A stretch of 64,000 bases of DNA, taken from Vibrio sp. AND4. GTDB taxonomy: Bacteria > Pseudomonadota > Gammaproteobacteria > Enterobacterales > Vibrionaceae. The notes beneath the pieces are model-generated. The model had not been told where the DNA came from and searched no databases. It saw only the letters and a list, made by a program, of their open reading frames with translations. The position numbers and the translations under genes were made by a program. The stretch spans positions 1-64,000 of the forward strand of contig NZ_ABGR01000014.1 in NCBI RefSeq assembly GCF_000171815.1, given 5' to 3'. Below, piece after piece: positions 9,311 to 18,159 of this stretch (positions are counted from its first letter, which is position 1; each line of letters opens with the position of its first letter).

Positions 9311-9403
9311 ATCTATTAGGGTGAAAGTTCCGACCCTGAGCCAACCTTTTGAATAGAGCGTATGCAACTGCTCAGGATGAATGACTGCAATCAAGGAGCT
9401 GAC
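9311..9403 (+). promoter_or_regulatory. Unclassified structured leader upstream of the aminotransferase
   Basis: A nested pair of helices can be drawn: ctatt (9313-9317) with aatag (9352-9356), enclosing agggt (9318-9322) with accct (9333-9337). A competing perfect 7-bp pairing exists between cctgagc (9335-9341) and gctcagg (9370-9376). That pairing would break the inner helix and sits just before the ribosome binding site at 9393-9397. Mutually exclusive helices are typical of cis-acting RNA switches. The local string 'gggtgaaagttcc' recalls parts of known riboswitch families, but no family fits as a whole. Confidence 0.45.
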
Positions 9404-10525
9404 ATGGCGATTCAAAGTTTTATTCCCCCACATCGTATTTTGATGGGACCTGGTCCATCAGATATTTCACCTCAGGTTTTGCAGGCACTTAGCCGCCCAA
9501 CGGTTGGCCATCTAGACCCGCTTTTCATCGTTATGATGGATGAGTTAAAACAACTGCTTAAATACGCCTTCCAAACCGAAAATGAATTTACCATAGCAGT
9601 TTCTGCTCCGGGCAGTGCAGGTATGGAAACGTGCTTTGTTAACCTGATTGAAAAGGGTGACAAGGTGCTCGTCTGTCGAAATGGTGTTTTCGGTGAGCGC
9701 ATGCGTGAAAATGTAATTCGTGCTGGTGGTGAAGCGATTGTCGTCGATGATGAATGGGGAACACCTGTCTCGTTGGATAAGGTCGAAGAAGCATTAAAAC
9801 AGAACCCAGATACCAAGATTCTTGCTTTTGTTCATGCAGAAACATCAACGGGAGCGGTGAGTGATGCTCAAGCTTTAGGTAAACTTGCGAAGCAGTATGG
9901 CTTGCTATCGATTGTCGATACCGTGACCTCGCTTGGTGGTGTACCACTCAAAGTTGATGAGTGGCAGTTAGACGCTGTGTATTCTGGTAGCCAAAAATGC
10001 CTGTCGTGTGTTCCTGGGTTGTCGCCAGTAACGTTTTCGTCTGCTGCTATTGAAAAAATTCAATCTAGAACGACACCAGTTCAAAGTTGGTTCTTAGATC
10101 AAAGCCTAGTATTAGGTTATTGGAGCGGCGAGGGTAAACGCAGCTACCACCACACAGCGCCAGTGAACAGTTTATACGCGCTGCATGAAGCGTTACTCAT
10201 GCTTAAAAATGAAGGTTTGGAAAATGCGTGGGCACGTCACCAGTTAATGCACGAGAAGCTTAAAGTGGGTTTGCAAAAACTAGGTTTTGAATTTGTGGTA
10301 GAAGAAGATTATCGCCTGCCACAACTGAATGCGATTTATGTTCCTGAGGGAGTGGATGAAGCAAAAGTGCGGAGTCACTTACTTGAAACCTACAACCTAG
10401 AGATCGGCGCGGGCCTTGGCGTACTGGCTGGTAAAGCGTGGCGAATTGGCCTGATGGGCTATGGTGCTCGACCTGAAAATGTGGCTTTGTGTTTGCGCGC
10501 TTTAGAAGAGTCGTTAACTGAGTAA
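9404..10525 (+). CDS. Class V aminotransferase, alanine/serine-glyoxylate type
   Basis: A pyridoxal-phosphate enzyme of 373 residues in the alanine-glyoxylate / serine-pyruvate aminotransferase group. It has the N-terminal 'LMGPGPSDISPQVL', 'GSAGMETCFVNL' near the cofactor phosphate, 'HAETSTGAV' and 'SIVDTVTSLGG' with the cofactor-binding Asp, and 'YSGSQKCLSCVPGLSP' containing the Schiff-base lysine. The likely reaction is transfer of an amino group from alanine or serine to glyoxylate, giving glycine; the donor cannot be fixed by eye. The ATG at 9404 has AAGGAG six bases upstream and gives the family N-terminus. An upstream in-frame ATG at 9362 overlaps the structured leader and is less likely. 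It has its own terminator. Confidence 0.88.
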   Translation: MAIQSFIPPHRILMGPGPSDISPQVLQALSRPTVGHLDPLFIVMMDELKQLLKYAFQTENEFTIAVSAPGSAGMETCFVNLIEKGDKVLVCRNGVFGERMRENVIRAGGEAIVVDDEWGTPVSLDKVEEALKQNPDTKILAFVHAETSTGAVSDAQALGKLAKQYGLLSIVDTVTSLGGVPLKVDEWQLDAVYSGSQKCLSCVPGLSPVTFSSAAIEKIQSRTTPVQSWFLDQSLVLGYWSGEGKRSYHHTAPVNSLYALHEALLMLKNEGLENAWARHQLMHEKLKVGLQKLGFEFVVEEDYRLPQLNAIYVPEGVDEAKVRSHLLETYNLEIGAGLGVLAGKAWRIGLMGYGARPENVALCLRALEESLTE

Positions 10526-10544
10526 AAAACCAGTGATGAGGTTA

Positions 10545-10580
10545 GGCAAAGCGAAGGTCACACCTTCGCTTTGTTGTGTT
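10545..10580 (+). terminator. Terminator after the aminotransferase gene
   Basis: Inverted repeat caaagcgaaggt-cac-accttcgctttg (10547-10573) followed by ttgtgttta. It lies between the convergent aminotransferase and pglL genes and could work in both directions. Confidence 0.85.
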
Positions 10581-10605
10581 TAATTACCAAGTGATTGTGT
10601 GACGA

Positions 10606-12387
10606 TCACTCCATCACAGACAGTGGCGTTGGTGAGGCTGAAATGGCTTGCGATGGTGGTTGATAATTAATGCTACTGAAGTCAATGTTAGGGAACAGGA
10701 ACTGCGCTTCTGCACGAATCTGTTCTGCTTTGCTGGTGTCATCTAGCCCTTGGTATGCCAATATTAGGTTGTTATAAAATGCTGGACGTGGCTTGTCCTT
10801 AATAATAACTGAAGACCAATCAATGTAAGACTGTATCAAGGTTGGATCTTGCTTATATAAGCCGATATTTAAAAAAGTGCTATACACGTCCCAGTCGAAT
10901 CGATCCTTCCAAACCACGGGGTTTGTCACTTGATTCAAGATGTCGGGATTGGTTGGACGCGTGGTTTCAAACTTGGTGAGCACGTAGTTAGTGTGCAGAG
11001 CACTCACCATGTAGAAGGTAAACACCGCTGGAACGACAAGGCTACATACTCGGAGTAAGCTTTTGGTCACTTTACTAAATGGTGCTTGACGATAGCGAGA
11101 GACGCGTTGGTCGACCCAGTAAAGCAGAATCACAAAGATTAGCCAATGCACTAATGAATGATAGAAAGGGTATTCTAACTGTGAGTGCAGAACGACCGGA
11201 ATAAACAGCGCCAATAGTGCTAAGCGAGTCCCTCGTTTGGCTTGGTAGATACGATATAGCACTAGTACTATTGCTAAAAAGATACCGAGAATTGGCAGTA
11301 ACCCACCTTCTACTGCCCAATACAAGAGTTCATTGTGTGGGTGATCCATGGCGGGTAAACCCGCAGGATAGCTTTCATTGAGTGCATGCTGGCGCGCAGT
11401 GTATAGCATGTATTCTGATTCAAATTTGCCGTAGCCGTATCCAGTGAATGGTTTCTCAATCACCATATCCAATGTTTGTGGAAAGGTGTATGTTCGCGGC
11501 GATTGCATATTTACTTTTTCACTTGCTAGGCCACCTCCATCTGGAAACGCAATATTTATCACGACAACTGATAAAGCGAGACCTATTGCCATGGCAACGA
11601 TCCAGCGAACAAAGCGTGCACGTGTTGCAAAGCGGTACATATATGGGATGACCATCAAAATCGCAATGATGGATGCTAACCAGCCAGTGCGTGAGGCAAG
11701 AGCTACGATCAAAGGCAAGGTCACTACAGGTACGGCGTAAAGCAGGTAAATATCGCTAAGTTTATGTGAATATTTGTAAGGTTGTCGGGCGAGTAGGTAG
11801 CTGGCGATCACTAAGCCAGTCGCAAGGAAACTCGCCATAACGTTTGGTTGCTGAAAGATACCATAAGGGCGGTTCGCTACTGTGTCATAGTTAAATACGT
11901 TTTCTGGCTTGAGATAAAGATATTGAGTTAAGCCGAAAATCGCTTCGATCACGACGGCAAGCACAATAAACCACAGTAAGCGTTGGCGGTGCTTGTTACT
12001 GAAATGGAATTGTTGCAGCACAATGAAGAAAAGCATGCCACACCAAAGGCCAATAAGCTTATTGGCTGCAAGCGTACTATTCGCATTCGGATAGAAGATG
12101 GGTATGGTCATGATGGTGCAACTTATCAACAGACCAATGGTTAACTTGGAATAACGTAACACCCGATTGCTCGCAAGTTGGTAGCAACCAATGCCGAGAG
12201 CAAAGCTGAGCGCAATCCATGTGGTTGCATTGAAAGACAACGCAAGTCCAGAACCACCCGGATTTGGCATGAAGATGTGCATCGCCAGCAGAAAGAGCGC
12301 TGTTAGTGCGATGAGAAACTTGCGGTTTAGAGGAACTTGTACTTTCCCGGGAGAAAGGTTGGTTCCACTGACGTGTATAGTAGCCAT
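10606..12387 (-). CDS. pglL: PglL-type O-oligosaccharyltransferase (Wzy_C family)
   Basis: A polytopic inner-membrane protein of 593 residues with roughly 12 hydrophobic segments in the first 440 residues and a soluble C-terminal tail. The large periplasmic loop contains 'PAMDHPHNELLYWAVEGG', whose HPHNE core is the hallmark of WaaL ligases and PglL transferases. The long C-terminal part (about 440-593), with helical TPR-like sequence, is typical of PglL rather than WaaL. A V. cholerae protein from the same position (VC0393) was shown to be a PglL-type protein O-glycosyltransferase. It would move a lipid-linked glycan onto Ser/Thr of exported proteins; MshA pilin, encoded 17 kb away, is a candidate target by inference only. 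The upstream ribosome binding site is weak. Confidence 0.85.
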   Translation of the reverse strand: MATIHVSGTNLSPGKVQVPLNRKFLIALTALFLLAMHIFMPNPGGSGLALSFNATTWIALSFALGIGCYQLASNRVLRYSKLTIGLLISCTIMTIPIFYPNANSTLAANKLIGLWCGMLFFIVLQQFHFSNKHRQRLLWFIVLAVVIEAIFGLTQYLYLKPENVFNYDTVANRPYGIFQQPNVMASFLATGLVIASYLLARQPYKYSHKLSDIYLLYAVPVVTLPLIVALASRTGWLASIIAILMVIPYMYRFATRARFVRWIVAMAIGLALSVVVINIAFPDGGGLASEKVNMQSPRTYTFPQTLDMVIEKPFTGYGYGKFESEYMLYTARQHALNESYPAGLPAMDHPHNELLYWAVEGGLLPILGIFLAIVLVLYRIYQAKRGTRLALLALFIPVVLHSQLEYPFYHSLVHWLIFVILLYWVDQRVSRYRQAPFSKVTKSLLRVCSLVVPAVFTFYMVSALHTNYVLTKFETTRPTNPDILNQVTNPVVWKDRFDWDVYSTFLNIGLYKQDPTLIQSYIDWSSVIIKDKPRPAFYNNLILAYQGLDDTSKAEQIRAEAQFLFPNIDFSSINYQPPSQAISASPTPLSVME

Positions 12388-12407
12388 AATTTTTGTGTTT
12401 TTTAATG

Positions 12408-12434
12408 AAAAAGACCAGCAATGGCTGGCCTTTG
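12408..12434 (-). terminator. Terminator between uvrA and pglL
   Basis: On the minus strand, ggccagc-catt-gctggtc followed by five T. It lies about 20 bases after the uvrA stop and 20 bases before the pglL start, so pglL probably depends on readthrough or its own promoter. Confidence 0.75.
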
Positions 12435-12451
12435 TACTTTACCTGTTTTTT

Positions 12452-15274
12452 CTACTTCAACATAGGCTTAAGGAAGCGCGCTGTGTGTGAACCCTTGATC
12501 TGGGACACATCTTCAGGTGTTCCTTGTGCAATAATTTCACCGCCCCCTTGCCCACCCTCAGGGCCTAAATCGATAATCCAGTCTGCCGTCTTAATGACAT
12601 CGAGGTTGTGTTCAATGACGACAACCGTATTTCCGTGATCGCGTAGCCGGTGCAGTACGGTCAGCAATTGCTGGATATCATGGAAGTGCAGACCTGTTGT
12701 CGGCTCATCCAAAATGTATAAGGTTTTACCGGTATCACGTTTAGACAGTTCTCGCGCTAGTTTTACACGTTGAGCTTCACCACCTGAAAGCGTCGTTGCT
12801 GCTTGTCCTAAGCGAATGTAAGACAAACCAACATCCATTAGGGTTTGCAGTTTACGAGCAATGGCTGGCACTGGTTCGAAGAAGATTCGCGCATCTTCTA
12901 CCGTCATTTCCAGCACTTCATCAATGGTCTTGCCTTTGTAACGTACTTCAAGTGTTTCTCGGTTGTAGCGTTTACCTTTACACAAATCGCAGGGAACGTA
13001 GACGTCAGGTAAGAAGTGCATTTCTACTTTGATTACTCCGTCACCCTGGCAAGCTTCACAGCGGCCGCCACGCACGTTAAAGCTAAAGCGACCTGGTTTA
13101 TATCCACGAGAGCGAGATTCTTGCGTGCCTGCAAACAGTTCACGAATTGGAGTAAAGATGCCAGTGTAAGTGGCTGGGTTTGAACGTGGTGTACGACCGA
13201 TAGGACTTTGATCAATGTCGATAACCTTATCGAAGTGTTCTAAACCTTTCACTTTTTTGTACGGTGAAGGGTGTGCGGTTGTTGCCCCGTTCAACTGAGT
13301 ATGAGCAATCTTAAAGAAAGTATCGTTGATCAAGGTTGACTTACCTGAGCCGGATACGCCTGTAATGCAGCTGAACAAGCCAACGGGAACGGAAAGATCA
13401 ACATTTTTTAGGTTATTGCCCGTCGCGCCAAGGAGCTCAACAGTTTTCTTTGGATCACGTGGTGTACGCTCTTTCGGTACTGCAATCTCTCTCGCGCCAC
13501 TGAGGTACTGACCAGTCAGCGAGTTAGGGTTAGCGATGATCTCATCCATGGTACCTTCGGCGACCACGTTGCCACCGTGTACTCCAGCCCCCGGACCAAT
13601 ATCGATCACATGATCGGCACAGCGAATCGCATCTTCATCGTGCTCAACCACCAAGACGGTATTACCTAGGTCTCGCAGGTGGGTCAGGGTTTTCAATAAA
13701 CGCTCGTTATCACGCTGGTGGAGGCCAATCGATGGTTCATCCAGAACGTACATCACACCCACTAAGCCTGCACCGATTTGGCTTGCTAAACGAATACGTT
13801 GAGCCTCACCACCTGATAGGGTTTCTGCGCTGCGGGATAAGTTGAGGTAGTTCAGGCCTACGTTAACCAAAAACTGAAGGCGGTCGTTGATTTCCTTCAT
13901 TACCTTTTCAGCAATCTGGGCACGTTGACCTTCTAGCTTCAAAGAATGGAAAAATTCCAATGCATCGGCGATGCTGAGCTCAACAATTTCTGGCAGTGTC
14001 GTATCGGCGATGAAGACACTACGGGCTTCAAGGCGTAGACGAGTACCGCCACAACTCGAACAAGATTTCGTCGAGATGTATTTCGCAAGCTCTTCACGTA
14101 CCGAGTTTGATTCAGTATCGCGGTAACGGCGCTCAAGTGTATTTAGGATCCCCTCGAAAGGATGGCGCTTAACACGGATGTCACCACGATCGTTAATGTA
14201 TTTGAACTCAACGTCTGTGCGGCCAGAGCCTTTAAGAATGATGTCTTGGGTTTTCTTAGTGAGAGAATTAAACGGCACATGAAGATCGAAGCCGTAATGA
14301 TCCGCCAATGCGGTCAGCATTTGGAAGTAATAGTAGTTCTTTTGATCCCAACCTCGAATGGCACCTTGTGCCAAGCTAAGCGTTTCATCTTGAATGACTC
14401 GACTCGGATCAAAATATTGTTGTACTCCTAGGCCATCACAAGTGCCACACGCCCCAGCTGGGTTGTTGAACGAGAACAGGCGGGGTTCAAGTTCTTGCAT
14501 GCTATAGCCACAAGTAGGACAAGCAAAGTTGGCCGAGAAGATCACCTCTTCGCCATCGCCATCCATTGGTGCAACAACCGCAATACCGCCAGAAAGCTCT
14601 AGCGTGGTTTCAAATGATTCTGCCAAGCGTTGCTGTAGATCTGGGCGCACTTTAAAGCGGTCGACAACCACTTCTATGGTGTGCTTTTTGTGCAGTTCTA
14701 GCGTCGGTGGATCAGAAAGGTCGCAGGTTTCACCATCGATACGTGCACGGATAAACCCCTGCGCGGCAAGGTTCTCTAGTGTTTTTACGTGCTCACCTTT
14801 ACGCTCTTTGACGATCGGAGCAAGCAGCATCATTTTGCTGCCTTCTGGCAACTCCAGCACTTTATCTACCATTTGGCTGACAGTTTGTGCTGCTAGTGGC
14901 TTATGGTGAGTCGGGCAACGAGGCTCACCAACACGAGCGTAAAGCAGACGCAGATAGTCGTAGACTTCGGTGATTGTTCCGACAGTCGAGCGCGGGTTAT
15001 GTGATGTTGATTTCTGCTCAATAGAGATAGCAGGAGATAAACCTTCGATATGATCAACATCGGGTTTTTCCATAAGAGACAAAAACTGGCGTGCGTAAGC
15101 GGATAGTGACTCGACGTAACGTCTCTGACCTTCAGCGTACAAGGTATCGAATGCGAGAGAGGACTTACCCGAACCACTCAAACCAGTAATGACAGTCAAT
15201 TTATCGCGGGGGATAGTGAGGTTGATGTCTTTTAGGTTATGGGTGCGGGCACCACGAACTTCTATTTTATCCAT
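12452..15274 (-). CDS. uvrA: Excinuclease ABC subunit A, UvrA
   Basis: The damage-sensing ATPase of nucleotide excision repair, acting as a dimer with UvrB. Its 940 residues equal the E. coli length when the start is the ATG at 15274 (N-terminus [14 protein letters not shown]). The frame is open 11 codons further, but that extension is not in the family. Two ABC ATPase modules are seen: Walker A '[10 protein letters not shown]' near residue 31 and '[10 protein letters not shown]' near 640, with two signature motifs 'LSGGEAQR'. Zinc-binding cysteine sets are present, including 'CPTCGYSMQ', 'CGTCDGLG' and 'CEACQGDG...CDLCKGKRY'. A LexA box lies upstream, so the gene belongs to the SOS regulon. 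Confidence 0.98.
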   Translation of the reverse strand: MDKIEVRGARTHNLKDINLTIPRDKLTVITGLSGSGKSSLAFDTLYAEGQRRYVESLSAYARQFLSLMEKPDVDHIEGLSPAISIEQKSTSHNPRSTVGTITEVYDYLRLLYARVGEPRCPTHHKPLAAQTVSQMVDKVLELPEGSKMMLLAPIVKERKGEHVKTLENLAAQGFIRARIDGETCDLSDPPTLELHKKHTIEVVVDRFKVRPDLQQRLAESFETTLELSGGIAVVAPMDGDGEEVIFSANFACPTCGYSMQELEPRLFSFNNPAGACGTCDGLGVQQYFDPSRVIQDETLSLAQGAIRGWDQKNYYYFQMLTALADHYGFDLHVPFNSLTKKTQDIILKGSGRTDVEFKYINDRGDIRVKRHPFEGILNTLERRYRDTESNSVREELAKYISTKSCSSCGGTRLRLEARSVFIADTTLPEIVELSIADALEFFHSLKLEGQRAQIAEKVMKEINDRLQFLVNVGLNYLNLSRSAETLSGGEAQRIRLASQIGAGLVGVMYVLDEPSIGLHQRDNERLLKTLTHLRDLGNTVLVVEHDEDAIRCADHVIDIGPGAGVHGGNVVAEGTMDEIIANPNSLTGQYLSGAREIAVPKERTPRDPKKTVELLGATGNNLKNVDLSVPVGLFSCITGVSGSGKSTLINDTFFKIAHTQLNGATTAHPSPYKKVKGLEHFDKVIDIDQSPIGRTPRSNPATYTGIFTPIRELFAGTQESRSRGYKPGRFSFNVRGGRCEACQGDGVIKVEMHFLPDVYVPCDLCKGKRYNRETLEVRYKGKTIDEVLEMTVEDARIFFEPVPAIARKLQTLMDVGLSYIRLGQAATTLSGGEAQRVKLARELSKRDTGKTLYILDEPTTGLHFHDIQQLLTVLHRLRDHGNTVVVIEHNLDVIKTADWIIDLGPEGGQGGGEIIAQGTPEDVSQIKGSHTARFLKPMLK

Positions 15275-15340
15275 CGTTTTTGCTCTATGTATAACCAAGT
15301 CACGCAAGTATTACATAGTGTGAGAAATGTGCAAATAAAA

Positions 15341-15360
15341 TACTGGACAAAAAAACAGTA
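15341..15360 (-). promoter_or_regulatory. LexA (SOS) box of uvrA
   Basis: A 20-base site reading TACTG-N10-CAGTA, i.e. CTG-N10-CAG with matching outer TA bases on both sides, the LexA consensus form. The A-rich middle is only partly alternating. It lies 67 bases upstream of the uvrA start, immediately beyond the galU terminator. Confidence 0.82.
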
Positions 15361-15361
15361 A

Positions 15362-15392
15362 AAGAAAGCCCAGCGTTAAGCTGGGCTTTTAA
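15362..15392 (-). terminator. Terminator after galU
   Basis: Inverted repeat aaagcccagc-gttaa-gctgggcttt (15365-15389), with T-rich ends in both directions. It lies about 20 bases past the galU stop codon and separates galU from the uvrA promoter region. Confidence 0.85.
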
Positions 15393-15412
15393 TCAACAGG
15401 CTTTTGAGTAGG

Positions 15413-16285
15413 TTACGCTTCTTTTTTCGTTACGTGTTTACCTAGCTCAGACTTCTTTTCATCTTTTAAATACAAGTTTTCAAAGCAGTAGTTTGTTGCT
15501 TCAATGTAACCCTCTACGCTGCCACAGTCGAAGCGTCGGCCTTTGAATTTGTACGCCAATACACAGCCCGCTTTTGCTTGCTTAAGTAGTGCGTCAGTGA
15601 TTTGGATTTCGCCACCTTTGCCTGGCTCAGTGTTCTCGATCAGTTCGAAAATATCGGGAGTCAGAATGTAACGGCCGATGATCGCCAGGTTACTTGGCGC
15701 GGTACCTGACTCTGGTTTCTCAACCATGTCGTCTACGCGGTAGATGTCATCTTTGATCATTTCACCAGAGATAACACCGTATTTGTGCGTCTCTTCTTCC
15801 GGTACTTCTTGAACAGCAACGATTGAGCAACGGAACTGTTTGAATAGCGCCACCATTTGAGCCAGAACACCATCTTGCTCATTGACACAAAGGTCATCAG
15901 CAAGTACGACGGCAAATGGTTCGTCACCGATCAGCTCGCGACCAGTAAGGATGGCATGACCCAAACCTTTCATCTCACGCTGGCGGATGTAGGTAAAGTT
16001 TGCAGAGTCAATGATTTCACGGATATCAACCAACAATTCTTCTTTATTGGTGCCGCTAATTTGGTGTTCCAGTTCGTAGTTTTTATCGAAGTGGTCCATG
16101 ATTGAGTGTTTACCGCGGCCAGTCACAATGCACATGCCGTTCATGCCAGCTTGGATCGCTTCTTCAACACCGTATTCAATTAGAGGCTTGTTCACGACAG
16201 GCATCATTTCTTTAGGCATTGACTTCGTTGCTGGAAGGAAGCGCGTACCGTAGCCCGCTGCAGGGAACAGACATTTTTTTATCAT
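15413..16285 (-). CDS. galU: UTP-glucose-1-phosphate uridylyltransferase GalU
   Basis: Makes UDP-glucose from UTP and glucose-1-phosphate for lipopolysaccharide, capsule and exopolysaccharide synthesis. The protein has 290 residues from the ATG at 16285. The N-terminus 'MIKKCLFPAAGYGTRFLP' carries the nucleotidyltransferase motif G-x-G-T-R. 'ADDLCVNEQ', 'DMVEKPESGTAPSNLAIIGRYI' and 'RRFDCGSVEGYIEA' are typical of GalU. The frame is open seven codons upstream, but the family start and the AAAGGA site ten bases before the ATG favour 16285. It lies between uvrA and qstR on the same strand and has its own terminator. Confidence 0.96.
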   Translation of the reverse strand: MIKKCLFPAAGYGTRFLPATKSMPKEMMPVVNKPLIEYGVEEAIQAGMNGMCIVTGRGKHSIMDHFDKNYELEHQISGTNKEELLVDIREIIDSANFTYIRQREMKGLGHAILTGRELIGDEPFAVVLADDLCVNEQDGVLAQMVALFKQFRCSIVAVQEVPEEETHKYGVISGEMIKDDIYRVDDMVEKPESGTAPSNLAIIGRYILTPDIFELIENTEPGKGGEIQITDALLKQAKAGCVLAYKFKGRRFDCGSVEGYIEATNYCFENLYLKDEKKSELGKHVTKKEA

Positions 16286-16445
16286 TGGGTAAATATCCTT
16301 TCTCATTATTTAATCAAGAATCTGGGCACCACTTTAACATGAGAGGTGTATATGAATCATGAATTAAGTCGAAAAATACGTAAAAATCAGGTTATAAATA
16401 AGTATGATTAATTCCTGTTTTAAAAATCCCCCCTTTATTATTGCT

Positions 16446-17090
16446 CTATGACAACAGGTTTTGGTCAGCCCAGGCAATGGCCTGTACGCGGTTTTTGACC
16501 GAGATCTTTTTAAAAATCTGAGACAGGTGAGACTTAATCGTGGACTCGCTCACGTATAGATCTTCAGCCATTTGAATGTTTGACGTACCGGCTTGCAGGC
16601 AGCGCAGAACTTGCAGTTCGCGAATGGTCAAATCGACGGTGGCAGGGGCGGTGTGCGTGCTAATAACGTTACGGTAATAATGTAGAAGCTGGCTAATGAT
16701 ATTGCGAGGTAACCAATTTTGACCATTAATGATTGCTTGTAACCCTTCGCTAATCTGTTCAACGGAGCTTTCTTCGTAGAAGATGCCTTTCAATTGACCA
16801 AAGGTGAGTAACTCATCTGTCGTCAGACGTTTAGGGACGTTGAACACGACCGTTTCGAAGTTTTTCCAAATCAAAGGAAGATTCTTTATCGATAGTACTA
16901 GCGCTTTGTGATCACTAAAGTCGATAAGAAGGATCTTGTTGCGGTATTTCGGGTTTGCTTCCATCAATGCTTGGGGTGAAATGACCGGAATGTCCATATC
17001 TATGCACTTCTCCAGCTCTTGGACCTGTTTACTTGCATGTTTTTCTCTGCTGATGAAAAAAAGTTTTCTCGTATAAGCCGATTCTTTCAT
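16446..17090 (-). CDS. qstR: LuxR-type transcription regulator, QstR homologue
   Basis: A 214-residue regulator with a receiver-like N-terminal half lacking clear phosphorylation residues and a C-terminal LuxR-type helix-turn-helix (about 148-210), with 'LTIRELQVLRCLQAGTSNIQMAEDLYVSESTIKSHL'-like order of conserved residues. Its place between galU and ssb is the place of VC0396 (qstR) in V. cholerae, where QstR links chitin (TfoX) and quorum-sensing (HapR) signals to natural competence and type VI secretion genes. The assignment rests on family plus synteny. The CsgD/VpsT group is similar, but its members lie elsewhere. AGGAG lies about nine bases before the ATG. The 280 bases between it and ssb should hold both divergent promoters; I found no clear operator there. 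Confidence 0.82.
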   Translation of the reverse strand: MKESAYTRKLFFISREKHASKQVQELEKCIDMDIPVISPQALMEANPKYRNKILLIDFSDHKALVLSIKNLPLIWKNFETVVFNVPKRLTTDELLTFGQLKGIFYEESSVEQISEGLQAIINGQNWLPRNIISQLLHYYRNVISTHTAPATVDLTIRELQVLRCLQAGTSNIQMAEDLYVSESTIKSHLSQIFKKISVKNRVQAIAWADQNLLS

Positions 17091-17372
17091 GTGCTTTAAT
17101 CTCCTGACTAACGTTGTTTGAATGCAAATACGTTGGCATCAATCATCACTTAGAGCTATAGCAACTGAACAGAAATGCGTTGAGATTCAAAGGTTCACGA
17201 AACGATGTCTGCAAATGAATCAAAAATGCAACGCCTTGGGCTTAAAGTAATATTTCATTTTCACAATGGGTTGTCTCAGGACACAATGGGATTAGGCTTT
17301 TATCAAAACATCAAAGCGTGTATTCTTGTGCGCTAGAATTTTATATAGATCCAGAGTTAAACGGAGCACATC

Positions 17373-17927
17373 ATGGCCAGCCGTGGAATTAACAAAGTTA
17401 TTTTGGTAGGGAATCTAGGTAACGACCCTGAAATTCGTTACATGCCGAGTGGCGGTGCAGTTGCAAACATTACGATTGCAACTTCTGAGTCATGGCGTGA
17501 TAAAGCGACTGGCGAACAGCGCGAAAAAACAGAATGGCATCGTGTTGCACTATTCGGCAAACTGGCTGAAGTTGCAGGCGAGTACCTACGTAAAGGCTCT
17601 CAAGTTTACATTGAAGGCCAACTTCAAACGCGTAAATGGCAAGATCAAAGTGGTCAAGACCGTTACACCACAGAAGTGGTTGTGCAAGGTTTTAATGGCG
17701 TAATGCAAATGCTGGGTGGCCGTGCTCAAGGTGGCGCTCCAATGGGCGGTGGTCAGCCTCAACAGCAGCAAGGCGGTTGGGGTCAGCCTCAACAACCTGC
17801 TCAGCAGCCAGCTCAACAGCAATACAATGCCCCTCAGCAGCAGCAACCTCAACAACAGGCTCCGCAGCAACCTCAGCAGCAATACAATGAGCCACCGATG
17901 GACTTTGATGATGACATTCCATTCTAA
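17373..17927 (+). CDS. ssb: Single-stranded DNA-binding protein
   Basis: Binds single-stranded DNA as a tetramer during replication, repair and recombination. It has 184 residues. The OB-fold spans about 1-112 ('[34 protein letters not shown]', '[37 protein letters not shown]' regions). A Gln/Gly/Pro-rich flexible linker spans about 113-172, and the acidic partner-binding tip MDFDDDIPF is intact. It is divergent from qstR and followed by its own terminator. I could not find a LexA box upstream, although ssb is SOS-linked in many bacteria. Confidence 0.98.
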   Translation: MASRGINKVILVGNLGNDPEIRYMPSGGAVANITIATSESWRDKATGEQREKTEWHRVALFGKLAEVAGEYLRKGSQVYIEGQLQTRKWQDQSGQDRYTTEVVVQGFNGVMQMLGGRAQGGAPMGGGQPQQQQGGWGQPQQPAQQPAQQQYNAPQQQQPQQQAPQQPQQQYNEPPMDFDDDIPF

Positions 17928-17955
17928 AATGATTGAGCATTGAGTATTGAGTTTA

Positions 17956-17984
17956 TAAGGCCGCGAATTTCGCGGCTTTTTTTA
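17956..17984 (+). terminator. Terminator after ssb
   Basis: Inverted repeat gccgcga-att-tcgcggc (17960-17976) followed by seven T. It lies about 30 bases after the ssb stop codon. Confidence 0.92.
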
Positions 17985-18159
17985 TTATCTCTACGTCGGT
18001 ATTGCTGACCCCGTTATTTTGGGCGGTCATTCATAATAATGTCTTGTACCTTTGCATCTTAGGCTCTCACATTCTCACGAATCCGATTGTCTAGTGGAGG
18101 CTTATCAAGTATAAATATTTCAATAAGGTATATGATGAATAAAAAGGAATTTGGTATTC

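Noticed and set aside
9311..9403. Assignment of the aminotransferase leader to a known riboswitch class (FMN, cobalamin, glycine, guanidine)
   Set aside because: Only short strings such as gggtgaaagttcc resemble these classes. The full set of conserved elements is not present, so I left it unclassified.
17586..17882. A Leu-rich minus-strand frame opposite ssb
   Set aside because: It is the antisense of the Gln/Gly-repeat linker of SSB (cag/caa codons read as ctg/ttg) and has no other support.
17716..17918. The repeat-rich 3' part of ssb as a CRISPR-like or tandem repeat locus
   Set aside because: The repeats are cag/caa codons for the normal Gln-rich SSB linker. No CRISPR array is present anywhere in the window.
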